A stretch of DNA of 64,000 nt from Poteriospumella lacustris (GCA_008000375.1 SMOI01000049.1:93724-157723), one strand, 5' to 3'. Shown: positions 1-9,808, numbered from the stretch's first letter. Numbers and translations are program-made. The notes: generated by a model from the sequence alone, not told the origin.

Positions 1-904
1 CATGCAACGACACAGGGCACTTATAAACGAGATCGTCGCCATGACGTTCGAAACGATCGTGGGGCTTGGTCTCCAACGTAAACACAATGTCCGCAGGAAT
101 AATGCCAGGTAGTTCATCACCTTCCCTCTCATATGTAATTTTCGTCCCATCCTTCCATCCAGCCTTAATGTTGATTTCTTTGTCGACGGTGACGTTGGTG
201 GTAGCGCCCGACGCATCTGCAATCTTTTTGCTGATTCTCATCTTCTTCACTCGGCCAGTGTACAAATCTTCCAAAGTAACCTTTAAAGGATAATGTACAG
301 GATCAGCTTTACGCATCGCAGGTCCACCCGATCGTCCACCACTGCCGCCCATGTTGGCTCGCATGCCAGGCATCCCGCCCATACCACCCATACCAGGCAT
401 CCCGCCCATACCAGGCATCCCGCCCATACCAGGCATCCCGCCCATACCAGGCATTCCGCCCATACCACCCATCATGAAAGGAATTCCACCCATGCCTCCC
501 ATTCCACCAAATCCACCGTCTGCACCTTCCGCTTGAAAAGGATCACCGGTTCCGAAAAATGACTTGAAAATGTCCTCAGGATTGCTGCTGGAAAATCTAA
601 AAGATCGACCTCCTCCAGGCATTCCTCCGCCGAAGTTGAACTGAGGCCCACCCTCGCCTGCTTCAGGCATTCCTCCCTTCAATCCTTCCTCGCCGACTTG
701 GTCATAAATACGTTTCTTCTGCTCATCGGAGAGGACTTCAAAGGCTTCGCCAATCTCCTGAAACTTTTTCTGTGCATCATCTTTCTTATCAGCGGGGCAA
801 CGGTCAGGATGCCATTTCAATGCTAGTTTCCGGTACGCTTTTTTGATATCTTCCTGGGAAGCATCTCGAGCAACGCCCAAAATTTTGTAATAATCCTTTC
901 CCAT
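1..904 (-). CDS. DnaJ/Hsp40 co-chaperone, class B (DNAJB1/Sis1-like), 3' end cut by window edge
   Basis: This gene encodes a J-domain co-chaperone that would stimulate Hsp70 ATPase in the cytosol or nucleus. Translation starts at the ATG at 904-902 with [17 protein letters not shown] and carries the diagnostic HPD motif (WHPDR) that contacts Hsp70. A Gly/Phe/Met-rich linker follows with repeated GMPGMG units, then the start of the C-terminal beta-sandwich substrate domain ([19 protein letters not shown], later [13 protein letters not shown]). No cysteine-rich zinc finger lies between linker and CTD, so it is class B rather than class A. The frame is open to base 1, so about 301 codons are present and the last ~40-50 residues are missing. 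A heat-shock element lies about 150 bp upstream. Identification of the family is firm; the exact paralogue is not. Confidence 0.95.
   Translation of the reverse strand, partial: MGKDYYKILGVARDASQEDIKKAYRKLALKWHPDRCPADKKDDAQKKFQEIGEAFEVLSDEQKKRIYDQVGEEGLKGGMPEAGEGGPQFNFGGGMPGGGRSFRFSSSNPEDIFKSFFGTGDPFQAEGADGGFGGMGGMGGIPFMMGGMGGMPGMGGMPGMGGMPGMGGMPGMGGMGGMPGMRANMGGSGGRSGGPAMRKADPVHYPLKVTLEDLYTGRVKKMRISKKIADASGATTNVTVDKEINIKAGWKDGTKITYEREGDELPGIIPADIVFTLETKPHDRFERHGDDLVYKCPVSLH
368..460 (-). repeat. 18-bp tandem repeat coding for Gly-Met-Pro units in the DnaJ linker
   Basis: Five near-identical 18-bp units (plus-strand unit ataccaggcatcccgccc) lie in frame in the Gly/Phe linker and encode Gly-Gly-Met-Pro-Gly-Met repeats. 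Their near identity at the DNA level suggests recent expansion and possible length variation between strains. Confidence 0.9.
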
Positions 905-1370
905 TTTCACAATGAAGTCTTCGTTGATTTCTTCGCAATAAACTCGACAATTGGTCTTTCGTAGTGTTATGATTGTGACGTCCTTTCGTCATTGATTTTT
1001 CTTTCATGGGAAAGGCGGATCGAGGAATAAAATGGAAACTTCTGCGTCTGGAAGCTTCCAGAACAGAGGTGGAAAGGTCTGGTAGTTTGTGGGTTTGGGA
1101 ATGGGACGCAAAGTCCCTAACGTACCCACCCCAGACTACAAGGACAATTTTGAGCCGACGTCATCGATTATACATTCTTTCTTCATTGTTTACAAAATAC
1201 GCAGAGGATTGTATATGTATAAAAGATGGGCGCAGCCGCTCATACAGTGTACCGTAGTAAGTAACTACAGTTGATTCTGATATACGATCTTTGTTTTATA
1301 GTGTATGATATCGAATCGCATATGCATTGCGATACAATCACAATCAGTGTACAATCACACACTTCGAGCA
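905..1370. other. Intergenic: DnaJ promoter and 3' flank of the next gene
   Basis: Apart from the heat-shock element this 466-bp stretch shows no coding signal. The part next to 1370 is AT-rich and probably holds the 3' UTR of the membrane-protein gene. Confidence 0.6.
1035..1064 (-). promoter_or_regulatory. Heat-shock element (HSF binding site) upstream of the DnaJ gene
   Basis: A perfect three-unit element GAA-gc-TTC-ca-GAA is at 1051-1063, preceded by a two-unit element GAA-ac-TTC at 1035-1042. This is the canonical inverted nGAAn array bound by trimeric heat-shock factor. It lies 147-159 bp upstream of the DnaJ start codon, a normal promoter position, and fits heat-inducible expression of an Hsp40 gene. 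Confidence 0.8.
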
Positions 1371-2669
1371 TCAAGCCTTGAGGGAGTTCTCCTTGTGAAC
1401 AGAGCGACTTCTCCACCCGAAGATGCGGAACATAGACCGAATTGGGGATAACATGAGTCGCTCTATTCCCACTTGCATTTCTCCTTTTCTCCAGACCCAT
1501 CTTATAAAACACGAAAAGAGACCAGAGAAAATGCCGACGACGATTTGCATCTTGCTGTGGGCGAGCGGGTTGACATGTTGCTCCATAAAGTGGGACACCA
1601 TGTAGGCCATGACGATCCACATCCAATCACAGAAGAAATTCTCAAATGACCGCGAGAAGAAGAAGGCAAACCACGACAACGAAATCCCAATGTTAATGCG
1701 AAGTAACACGTTTCGGAACTCTCGATCAAGAATGGCGTAGTGGTACAACATGTACACGGCGGCCGAACCCGAGCAAAGAAGCAAGCTGGAGAAAAATAAT
1801 GCTTGAAAGAGAGGCTTTTTGTTTCGAATGAGTTGCTTCGCCTCCGCAGCTTGAGCATGCTTGAAATAGTAATTTAGATATGCATATGCCAGCTGCCGGT
1901 TTTTCTTCGTCAGCATGAAAGGTGTGAGGCAAAGAACAGCAGTCCCAGTGCCCAGCAGAGCCATGATTATCTTCAGCCCATGCAAATACGCAAAAATTGC
2001 GACAACGAAAGCGACAAGGTACGGTAAAAACCAAACCGACGAAGCTAATAGCAGAAGAAGAATGTGATATCCCAGCTTTGCTGCTGCCTGTCGTCGGTCT
2101 CTTTCCCTGGTGTATACATTGCGAAAACTTGCGTGAAAATACGAGGTCTCCCCATAGGGATTCGTTGAACGGGCACAAATTGTTATGGGTTCGACAGCAA
2201 TTTGCGTCATATGCCGTCCACCATATTCGTCCACAATCCAATTCGGATCAAGCCAGTTGTCTTTAATCGACTGAAACTCCATCCATCTCGTTCCAACGAC
2301 AGTTAAAGAATCCGGCAACGATAGGAAAAGCTCGGGTGCATGATCTGATACTTTTAGAAACTCCATATCCCCGCTATGTCGGACAACTAAAGTCCTGCTT
2401 CCCCAGACAGGCGCACAATTAACTTTGGGAAGGTTGAACGGAACCAAACACAAAGCCGTCTGTACAACTGTTGGCAATGTATGCTCTATATTTCGGAAGC
2501 AAACAAGAGTGTCACCTGTCACATTGGCAGAATAATCTTGAACATGCTGCGAAAACAGAGCTTTCACTGGATAATGGAGATGCACATTTTTGCTCTTCAA
2601 CGCTTTACTGGCTGTCAACCACACAACTGCGACGAGAAACCAAACCTTTCCGAACTTAAGCCTGTCCAT
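1371..2669 (-). CDS. Orphan secretory-pathway multi-pass membrane protein
   Basis: A 432-aa protein that I do not recognise. The start at 2669 is chosen because it begins with a textbook signal peptide (MDRLKFGKVWFLVAVVWLTA, cleavage near SKA); the frame is open further upstream, but only to a TTG at 2780. Residues ~25-230 form a luminal or extracellular domain with several Cys and a Trp/Tyr-rich segment. From ~235 there are about six hydrophobic segments: two or three close together (ILLLLLASSVWFLPYLVAFV onward), a gap with the basic KKNRQLAYAYLNYYFKHAQ segment, then four more, ending in a basic tail. A soluble N-terminal domain followed by a 6-7 TM block recalls GOST/Wntless-like or TMEM62-like layouts, but no signature of those families is visible. 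It lies between DnaJ and carboxypeptidase genes, all on the minus strand. Confidence 0.75.
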   Translation of the reverse strand: MDRLKFGKVWFLVAVVWLTASKALKSKNVHLHYPVKALFSQHVQDYSANVTGDTLVCFRNIEHTLPTVVQTALCLVPFNLPKVNCAPVWGSRTLVVRHSGDMEFLKVSDHAPELFLSLPDSLTVVGTRWMEFQSIKDNWLDPNWIVDEYGGRHMTQIAVEPITICARSTNPYGETSYFHASFRNVYTRERDRRQAAAKLGYHILLLLLASSVWFLPYLVAFVVAIFAYLHGLKIIMALLGTGTAVLCLTPFMLTKKNRQLAYAYLNYYFKHAQAAEAKQLIRNKKPLFQALFFSSLLLCSGSAAVYMLYHYAILDREFRNVLLRINIGISLSWFAFFFSRSFENFFCDWMWIVMAYMVSHFMEQHVNPLAHSKMQIVVGIFSGLFSCFIRWVWRKGEMQVGIERLMLSPIRSMFRIFGWRSRSVHKENSLKA

Positions 2670-3308
2670 GGGAAGATTGGCAAGTACATATAGATATCCT
2701 CTGTTCACTTCTGGTACCAAACAGACCTCAATCGATGTCTTGCCTGATGTCGACTGCCATTGGGAGTGCAGAGTGCTCAACCACCACGCCGTGTGTCGTC
2801 GTCATCGTGCACATCCCTGTTTGCAGTGGACCGAGGCGGCATCCTGAGCGATCAGAATGTACAAGGGCCTTATGCTCCACTGTTACTGTAAGTATAGTAT
2901 GTCGTCCGGGCACCAACTGAAAGGACGTCGAGATTTGCTGAGAAACAGTTTCCCCTTCTCGTCCGAAGCGCAGATGTCGCCCATGGTTTTTCATAGGCAT
3001 ACGATGAAACCCTAATCTTGCGCTTCATAAACGAGCCAATCTAAGAATTGTTCAGGCAAAGTAACTCTATCAATAAAGAAGACGAAAGAGGTTACTAAAT
3101 TTAGTTGATGAGAAGCAGTACCATAGCTGTCTATATTTTTGAGAGAAAGACGATTTCTCGGAGATTGTGTGCCATGCCCTGTCACACAATGAAACTACCA
3201 ACTACTACAACAGCAAGTGTCAATAACGCTTCGAAGCAACAACAATACATGATTTATTGCCAATGGCTCCTCAGAATCCTTTCCACTCACTTATCAACCC
3301 TCCATGCT
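2670..3308. other. Intergenic, no gene seen
   Basis: A 90-codon open frame lies at 2728-3000 on the minus strand but has no recognisable domain and ends before the next start. The stretch is most likely the promoter of the membrane-protein gene plus the 3' flank of the carboxypeptidase gene. Confidence 0.5.
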
Positions 3309-4676
3309 TTAATAGAAGGGCTTATTCTGCAAGAAAGTGTTCAGCAACGCAAGAGCGGCGCCAGGCTGATCCATGGGCACCATGTGTCCAGCTTCGAAGA
3401 CCTGCAAGAAGGTAAGCGACCCCTTTCCAACCTTGGCCTGTCCAGTGCGCGCCAGACCTCCTTGCTTTTGTTGACTCGTTTGCGAGTCAACGAATTGCCA
3501 AGGCATATCGGCTTGGCCGTTGAACGCAGACTTGCCGGACCAGGTCAAGGCCTGGGTCCAGGCTTTGTTTCCGATCCAGTTGCAGATGAAGTCAACATCA
3601 CCAGCGTAGATCAGCACGCGAATACCGCTCTCCAACATAGGGACAAGATCCTCTTGGAAATCACGCATCCAATCGTTCACGAACATGACGTTGACCGCGT
3701 TGTTGCAGGATTGCCACTCTTTCACTTCGTCACTGACATGAAGAGCTTGACGAGTGGAGGCGGCGTTCAAAAAGGATTCAACAGCAGAAAAGTCGTAACA
3801 CAGGGGGTTTTCACCACAAGGACGACGAATGTCGTAAGGATTCAAACCGGTCTTGGAGTAGGGGGTGGTGAGGAACATGTTGCAATACGTGTACGCATAC
3901 TGGCAGGCATCAACGTTCATTTGGCACGCCTCAGCCATTTTAGTGCAAGTGGGGACATGGTCAACCATCTTAGCATAAGCGTCCTCGCTGACAGTCTTGA
4001 TGCCGTAAGAGTTGTTCATGGCCATCGCGGGGTAGTATTGGTACTGAATCACAGGATCAGTGAGACCGTTGCCAACGCCGACGCCAGCAAGGTTGATGTG
4101 CGCTCCCTCCTTGTTCTTGTTACCAAGGAAAATACGATTTGACACAGCAGGAGCATAGTGGCCACCATACGATTCACCGAAAACGTAGAGCTCATTTTGG
4201 GCGTACTCAGGGTGAGCCTTGATGAAGTTCTGAACAAAGTGGTACATGTCCTCGGCCACTTCAGTTTGGTTGTGGTCATTCTTCACACCATAGGAGTAGC
4301 CCACACCAGATGGCTGATCAACCCACATGATGTTGGCATTGTTGTTCCACGAGTAAGGGTTATTCTTCGTGGTCAAGCCGTCATCGTTCACAGAGCACGG
4401 GCCATTTTCAGAGAGAAGAGCCAACTGAGAAGAGCATCCAGGGCCACCAGTCAACCAAATAACCAGGGGATCAGTTGAAGGACTCGAACGAGATTCGAAG
4501 AACCAAAAGAAGTAGTTCTTGCTGAGCTGCTCAGCCACACTGAAATAACCCGACAAACTCTTCACTGAAGTGTCACACAAGTTCTCGACTGGTGCATCCT
4601 TCAAGGTGTGGATGGGCTTGGCATTGACAGCCAAGAACGCGTTGATTAAAGACAAGAGAGCAATAAGACCCATCAT
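3309..4676 (-). CDS. Serine carboxypeptidase, family S10 (CPY/cathepsin A type)
   Basis: A 455-aa vacuolar/lysosomal or secreted exopeptidase that would remove C-terminal residues from peptides at acid pH. The chosen start (4676, MM) gives a clean signal peptide (MMGLIALLSLINAFLAVNA). All family landmarks are present: the oxyanion region WLTGGPGCSSQ (~75-84), the substrate motif VDQPSGVGYSYG (~119-130), the nucleophile in GESYGGHYAP (Ser169), the acid in AGDVDFICNW (Asp362) and the base in EAGHMVPMDQP (His431). Several Cys pairs and NQT/NNS glycosylation sequons are visible. Length is normal for a CPY-like zymogen. An upstream in-frame extension reaches 4883 but would bury the signal peptide, so it is taken as 5' UTR. 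No intron. Confidence 0.95.
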   Translation of the reverse strand: MMGLIALLSLINAFLAVNAKPIHTLKDAPVENLCDTSVKSLSGYFSVAEQLSKNYFFWFFESRSSPSTDPLVIWLTGGPGCSSQLALLSENGPCSVNDDGLTTKNNPYSWNNNANIMWVDQPSGVGYSYGVKNDHNQTEVAEDMYHFVQNFIKAHPEYAQNELYVFGESYGGHYAPAVSNRIFLGNKNKEGAHINLAGVGVGNGLTDPVIQYQYYPAMAMNNSYGIKTVSEDAYAKMVDHVPTCTKMAEACQMNVDACQYAYTYCNMFLTTPYSKTGLNPYDIRRPCGENPLCYDFSAVESFLNAASTRQALHVSDEVKEWQSCNNAVNVMFVNDWMRDFQEDLVPMLESGIRVLIYAGDVDFICNWIGNKAWTQALTWSGKSAFNGQADMPWQFVDSQTSQQKQGGLARTGQAKVGKGSLTFLQVFEAGHMVPMDQPGAALALLNTFLQNKPFY

Positions 4677-5075
4677 CTTTGGACAATATCTACAGCTGTA
4701 TGTATAAGTTGTGTTTCGGCCACCTTCAACACCAAGTGCCACCAAGTGCCAAGCGAACGACCGGCCAGCAAGCTTCAGCAGAAACGCGTTGCTGGAAGAA
4801 AAAACGCTTTTGCGAGAAAAAACGCAAATCTCGAAAGAGCACAGGGCTCTCCCCTCAACAGGTGTTGTTCGATTTTGGCCCAACGAGATCTTGAACTAAT
4901 TGGTTGGTATTGGTTGTGCCCGCTTTACCCACCATATGCCTGAAGACTTCTGACGAATTCCACCTGTGAGGTTCCAAGAGTGCAACTCAGCGAACGTGTA
5001 AGGCACATTCATTAAACGTTTTCGTATCGAATGCTGGCCTCGAAGCAAAGATGCAGATCACCCAATCCAGACACG
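4677..5075. other. Intergenic: carboxypeptidase promoter
   Basis: No coding signal in these 399 bp; it lies between two minus-strand genes and should hold the carboxypeptidase promoter and the 3' end of the esterase transcript. Confidence 0.5.
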
Positions 5076-8000
5076 TTAAAACCGGTACTCCAAACGATTC
5101 CAGACGCTGCATACACAGTCGTTTTCGATGATGAACACTGCAGAACTTTCGTCGAAGACCATTTGATGCATAAATCTCTGGCCTGCAAAGTCACTCTCGC
5201 TTGTTGTAGGAGAGAGGCTACCACGTTGAGCCGACAGTGTTGCAATACCATGCGACCGCACGGCAGTCTTCCGCTGCGTCGTCGACTTTAAACGGGGTCC
5301 TGCCTCATCTCTGGTTCGGTCGCTGTCGGAAGCGGGCGCGAAGAAAACATCGCCGAAAGTTCCAGTCGCATCGCCCTCTGCTGCGGCCAGTTGCGACAAA
5401 TAGTGTTGGTAACGAGGGTCGGTCTCGTCGAGCACCTCTCTCGCCCGTTGGACCACGTCGCGTAACCACTCTACCTTCAAAGTCGGTGCTGACGTTGGAG
5501 CCGCCACAGGCTGCACGGCCGGCTCTGTGGGCGAGACATACAACTGCGGGTGTAGGTCGATTTCCGCGCGAATAACTGGCGCTGACGATGGTCGATCGAC
5601 GTGGAAGAAGCTCGACGACGGACACGCTGTAGGGTACGCCCACGTCCTCGTCTTGCCCCGTTGTGCACCAGATTCACCGCTGTAACTGTTCCCCGCAATG
5701 TCATCGTCTGTCAGCAACCCTCCACGGTCGCGCTCGTCGTCACCGTTGCTGCGATGTTCACCGCCATCGTCGTGGACCAGGTATTTCCACAGGCCGCCAG
5801 GTACCTGCTCAGCCTCACCGTCCACCGCCTCGCGTTCAAGGAGATGCTCTTCGTGCTCACGGCGCTGCATGCTCCAGAGGGCCTGCAGCGAGGACAACTC
5901 GCCGAGGAGACGTGGCCACCAAGGGGCGTCGACGGGCCGCTCGACGATCGCGCGACCGTTGGGATCGCCTGCTTTGGCAAATGTCGTCCAGTAGTCGCTG
6001 AGCAGCCGCGCCACTCGATGGTCCACTGACTCCGCTTCTGGCGACGCGACCAACGACGACCACGACGAAGGAGGCATCGACGTTACCTCCGTCCGCTTGA
6101 CTTGCGGAGATAGCGGGATCGCGGTGGGAAAGCCCTCGGTCACTCGCGGCACGAGCACAGCCGTAACGCGGTCTCGAAGCCAGCCGCCGACCTGCTGCCA
6201 CCACGGCCCACCCGACGCGCTGTCCGGAGGATGCGATGTCGTGCGATGCTCACTCAAGTCATCGAGGCGATCGGGCGAATCGGTCGAGGTCGCGGTATGC
6301 GACTCGGTAGCATCAGACGACGGAGCGACCGACGATGGCGCCTCAGACGATGGCTGTGCGGTCGACAAGGTGAACGAGAAGTCGTGGTCGATGGCATCTC
6401 GCCGCACAAAGACGTACGGAAGCTCGCTGGTGTGACACGACAGCCCGTCGCAGCAGGGATACCCCGGTGTACGTGTGCGAAGGGCGAACTCGTAGAGGTA
6501 CACGGCTGTACCGCTGCCGGTCAACTGCGTCGCGAAGAACTGCGTCGGACAGCGGAACAGGTAGTCGCTCAGGATCTGCGACAGAACGAGCCGGTAATCG
6601 GGGTAGATGGACACCTGTGCAACTGCGTCTGCGTACGACTGGTACAGCTTCAGCACCTGCGGCGCCGCCTGGCGGAAGAACGAGAAGATCAACGCCTGGT
6701 AGATGAGCTTGTTCATTCGCGTGGGGAACGCCGTGAAGACAAAGACCTGTCCCTCGTGGCGGTTCACACCGAGAATCACTGGCAGATCAAGACGATGCAA
6801 CTCGCGCATGGTGTCGATCGGTTGCCGAACGGTGATGTTCGACACGAGGCCTCGCAACGAAGGTGACGACACGAACAGCGCCGCTGACGCACCGCCTGCG
6901 GTTGGCGACCCATTCGCGGCGTTGCCACTGCCAAATGGCGACGAGGCCGCCACCGTTCCGCCAGATGGTTGCCCTGTCAGTCCCAACAGGCCGTAGTCTA
7001 ACGCGTGGGGAGAGCATGTCTCTTCTGTCCCACCCGACAGACGCGAGGCGCGCATGTCGCGACGACGCTGCCATGATGCCGACGATGAGACGAAGAGATC
7101 GCCGCCGTCGTCATCGAAGGCAGCGTCTGCAGTGTCCATCGTTGGTGAGCCACGCGACATTGTTGCTCCCGCAGTGGACGTGGCCGCCAAACGAATCTCT
7201 CTGAAATACGAGTGGTCCGTCAACACCGGTCCCCACGTGAAGAAGTCGCCTATGGACCGAGGCACGGCCAGTAGAGTGTCCTGGACATATAACAGTTCGT
7301 CGACCAATTCTGCTTGCAGACAACGCAAGTCTTCACAGTCCAGCAGGTCTTTGAAGGCTTTGCCTAGAAAATTGGCCACGGAGATGGAGCGGTAGCGGTA
7401 GCCCAGGGGATTCGACTGCATAATCGCCGCTTGGAAGAGCCGACGTACAGGTAGCGCCGACTTGTGAGGTGCTGGCTTAATGGAAGGGTCTGTGGAAGGC
7501 CCATAGTTCTCAGTACGCGAGTGCCGTGGTTGTTGCTGCTGAATAATGGCGTAGACATCATCCCACGAGCGAATGGGCCGCTGTTGCACTCCGGCACCAC
7601 CGCCGTTCTCTGCATTAGACTCGCTGGTGCGACGCGCACGCTGCGAAGGTGACTGTTTCTGTTTCTTTTGACGCCATGGCGGCGAAACAGGTTCGTTTGT
7701 GCGTTGTGACGCGTATTGAGTGGCCAACTGCTGGTCAAGTAAATGCAGACCGACGGACATCGCGCCGGCGGATTCGCCGAAGAGTGTCACTCGTTGCGGG
7801 TCGCCACCAAACGCCGCGATGTTGTCTTGCACCCATTGAATCGCCAACTTCTGGTCCTCTAAGCCGTAGTTGCCGTACAACCCATCCGACGTCGACACCA
7901 AGAAGCCCAACGCCCCTACGCGATAATTGAACGTCACCACGACGACGCCTTTGCGCGCCAGTTCGCTGCCATCATACTCGGCACGCGACGCTCCACCATG

Positions 8001-8609
8001 CACAAACGCCCCACCATAAAGCCAGATCATTACTGGCAGCAGGGCATCGTGTTTCGTCGTTGGCGATACACCTTTCTGTGCTGCAACGGGCTGCCAGATA
8101 TTGAGATAGAGGCAGTCCTCGTCTCTTGGCGGCTGGCTCTCGTCCGGAGACCCCGCGAACAGTTCGGATTGATGACACTCAGGGGCAAAGCGCAATGCAC
8201 GATAAACGGACGGATACCACGGGGACTTAGGTCGAGGAGGGCGGAAGCGCAGCTTGCCCAAAGGCGGCTCGGCGAATGGTATGCCGAGATAAACGTTCAG
8301 GCTGGCGTCTTTTCGCTTCCCAAGGACTTGACCAAGATTGGTATCTACCAAGAGAGGAGCCCCCTTGCGAGTCGCCGAATGATTCTGGGCATTCACAGGG
8401 AAAAAATCGCTTTGGGTGAGAACTTCCCCGTTGGCAGGATGAAGCACATCCTTTGGCGAGTCCTTGTCCGGCGGATTAGAGGCGAAGAGATTGGTCGGTT
8501 GGGCGATTGTCACGTTGTAGAAACTGAGTAACAAGAGAAAAAACACCAACACCACCCGACAGCGCTGCAATGGCGGCTTCATCACGATATGTCTGTTAGT
8601 CTCTTGCAT
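5076..8609 (-). CDS. Very long secreted type-B carboxylesterase (cholinesterase-like alpha/beta hydrolase)
   Basis: A 1,177-aa secreted or membrane-exposed ester hydrolase, about twice the usual family length. A signal peptide follows either Met1 or Met10 (hydrophobic core VVLVFFLLLLSF, ~19-30). Family motifs in order: YLGIPFAEPPLGKLRF (~107-122), EDCLYLNIW (~164-172), oxyanion YGGAFVHGG (~198-206), nucleophile elbow FGESAGAMS (Ser280), the acid in GVNRHEGQVFVF (Glu), the histidine in LSCHTSELPYVF, and the terminal DYWTTFAKAGDPNG. Two low-complexity insertions interrupt the fold: a Gln/Pro/Arg-rich one after Ser280 (~305-365) and a Ser/Gly/Ala-rich one in the middle. A ~250-residue C-terminal extension without recognised domain follows the fold. 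The triad appears intact, so it should be active; the substrate is unknown. Confidence 0.9.
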   Translation of the reverse strand: MQETNRHIVMKPPLQRCRVVLVFFLLLLSFYNVTIAQPTNLFASNPPDKDSPKDVLHPANGEVLTQSDFFPVNAQNHSATRKGAPLLVDTNLGQVLGKRKDASLNVYLGIPFAEPPLGKLRFRPPRPKSPWYPSVYRALRFAPECHQSELFAGSPDESQPPRDEDCLYLNIWQPVAAQKGVSPTTKHDALLPVMIWLYGGAFVHGGASRAEYDGSELARKGVVVVTFNYRVGALGFLVSTSDGLYGNYGLEDQKLAIQWVQDNIAAFGGDPQRVTLFGESAGAMSVGLHLLDQQLATQYASQRTNEPVSPPWRQKKQKQSPSQRARRTSESNAENGGGAGVQQRPIRSWDDVYAIIQQQQPRHSRTENYGPSTDPSIKPAPHKSALPVRRLFQAAIMQSNPLGYRYRSISVANFLGKAFKDLLDCEDLRCLQAELVDELLYVQDTLLAVPRSIGDFFTWGPVLTDHSYFREIRLAATSTAGATMSRGSPTMDTADAAFDDDGGDLFVSSSASWQRRRDMRASRLSGGTEETCSPHALDYGLLGLTGQPSGGTVAASSPFGSGNAANGSPTAGGASAALFVSSPSLRGLVSNITVRQPIDTMRELHRLDLPVILGVNRHEGQVFVFTAFPTRMNKLIYQALIFSFFRQAAPQVLKLYQSYADAVAQVSIYPDYRLVLSQILSDYLFRCPTQFFATQLTGSGTAVYLYEFALRTRTPGYPCCDGLSCHTSELPYVFVRRDAIDHDFSFTLSTAQPSSEAPSSVAPSSDATESHTATSTDSPDRLDDLSEHRTTSHPPDSASGGPWWQQVGGWLRDRVTAVLVPRVTEGFPTAIPLSPQVKRTEVTSMPPSSWSSLVASPEAESVDHRVARLLSDYWTTFAKAGDPNGRAIVERPVDAPWWPRLLGELSSLQALWSMQRREHEEHLLEREAVDGEAEQVPGGLWKYLVHDDGGEHRSNGDDERDRGGLLTDDDIAGNSYSGESGAQRGKTRTWAYPTACPSSSFFHVDRPSSAPVIRAEIDLHPQLYVSPTEPAVQPVAAPTSAPTLKVEWLRDVVQRAREVLDETDPRYQHYLSQLAAAEGDATGTFGDVFFAPASDSDRTRDEAGPRLKSTTQRKTAVRSHGIATLSAQRGSLSPTTSESDFAGQRFMHQMVFDESSAVFIIENDCVCSVWNRLEYRF

Positions 8610-8980
8610 GGTGCATACGCACCAAGATTCATTCTGTCGCTAATGCTTCAAGATCTCTCCACGTCTTCGTATTTGATGAAATGTCAACGCGTTGTCAGCC
8701 TACTCTACATGGTATATTGCCTTCTTGCCCTCCCATGATCGATCGCGATCCCGATCGTCGTTCGATGGTGGCTTCCTCGTCGTCGTCATGGCAGACAGCA
8801 CTTTGGCACTTTATGAACACGACGACGATGACAGTACATCAACTTCGACCATCGGATTAAAAAGTATTCCAGTACTATCTTCTGGTTCAATGTTTAGGAT
8901 GCCACAGACGATTGACAAGGCAAACGTATCACCGTGTTGAAGGAAACCTCTGATCTATTGTTCACGGAAATAAGTGAGGA
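8610..8980. promoter_or_regulatory. Divergent promoter region, esterase and crotonase genes
   Basis: A 371-bp gap between two outward-facing start codons. A short open frame at 8692-8940 (plus) has no domain and is not called. No specific site is recognised. Confidence 0.45.
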
Positions 8981-9808
8981 ATGTCACTTCGAACCGCCAT
9001 CCGGAGAAAAGTGTGTATGTGGCGGCGGAGTTTGTCGAGTTCCACAAAACCTGAAGCTGAAGGGAATATTCACGTTGAATACGACGGAAATATCGCAATC
9101 ATAGCGATAAATCGACCATCGTTCAAAAATGCTGTCGATCGCACCACCGCGGATCAGTTGGCAATAGCCTTTCGAAGATTCGAAGAGGATCCCTCGTTGA
9201 CAGCAGCTGTTTTGACCGGCATGGGTGGCACTTTCTGTGCAGGGGCAGATTTGAAAGCTATTGGCGAGGGAAATTATAATCGTCTCGAAGACGACGGCGA
9301 CGGTCCGATGGGACCTTCGCGAATGGTCTTTACCAAACCAGTAATCGCCGCCATCGCCGGCCACGCTGTGGCGGGCGGTCTGGAGCTTGCCTGCCTGTGT
9401 GATTTGCGTGTCCTCGAAGAGGATGCCGTTCTTGGTGTTTTTTGTCGGCGTTTTGGCGTTCCCCTCATTGATGGCGGTACGGTTCGATTACCAAGACTGA
9501 TCGGCCTCTCTCGAGCGCTGGACCTGATATTGACAGGGCGGCCAGTGGACGCAAAGGAGGCCATGTCTATGGGACTCGCAAATCGTGTCGTACCTAAAGG
9601 GCAAGCGGTGTCGCAGGCTGTTCAACTTGCTCGGTTAATTTCATCGTTTCCTCGAGAGTGCATGCTATCTGATCGCCGCTCGACATACGAGCAATGTGAC
9701 TTGTCGTTTAAAGAGGCAATGGAAAACGAGTTTCTTCTGGGGAAACCGATAGCTCAGCACAAGCTAGAGGAAGGAGTACGACGATTCTTGAACAAAGAAC
9801 ACCGGTGA
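8981..9808 (+). CDS. Enoyl-CoA hydratase/isomerase (crotonase) family protein, probably mitochondrial
   Basis: A 275-aa crotonase-fold enzyme. Residues 1-~22 are Arg/Ser-rich without acids (MSLRTAIRRKVCMWRRSLSS), a likely mitochondrial presequence. The oxyanion-hole segments FCAGADLKAI and AIAGHAVAGGLELACLCDL are present; the latter retains the first catalytic Glu. The region that normally carries the second catalytic Glu reads CRRFGVPLIDGGTVRLPRL, with Arg-Arg where hydratases have Pro-Glu. It therefore resembles the bacterial EchA-type subgroup and may not be a classical short-chain hydratase. The C-terminal HKLEEGVRRFLNKEHR helix is typical of the family. Single exon; the start has a purine at -3. 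The precise reaction cannot be named. Confidence 0.9.
   Translation: MSLRTAIRRKVCMWRRSLSSSTKPEAEGNIHVEYDGNIAIIAINRPSFKNAVDRTTADQLAIAFRRFEEDPSLTAAVLTGMGGTFCAGADLKAIGEGNYNRLEDDGDGPMGPSRMVFTKPVIAAIAGHAVAGGLELACLCDLRVLEEDAVLGVFCRRFGVPLIDGGTVRLPRLIGLSRALDLILTGRPVDAKEAMSMGLANRVVPKGQAVSQAVQLARLISSFPRECMLSDRRSTYEQCDLSFKEAMENEFLLGKPIAQHKLEEGVRRFLNKEHR

Noticed and set aside
2728-3000. 90-codon minus-strand frame upstream of the orphan membrane protein
   Set aside because: No domain, and splicing it onto the downstream gene would bury an excellent signal peptide; no convincing splice pair restores the frame.
3105-4142. 345-codon plus-strand frame opposite the carboxypeptidase
   Set aside because: Antisense shadow of a gene that avoids TTA, CTA and TCA codons; no domain.
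8692-8940. 82-codon plus-strand frame in the divergent promoter
   Set aside because: No domain, low complexity, and it ends before the crotonase start; more likely leader or promoter DNA.
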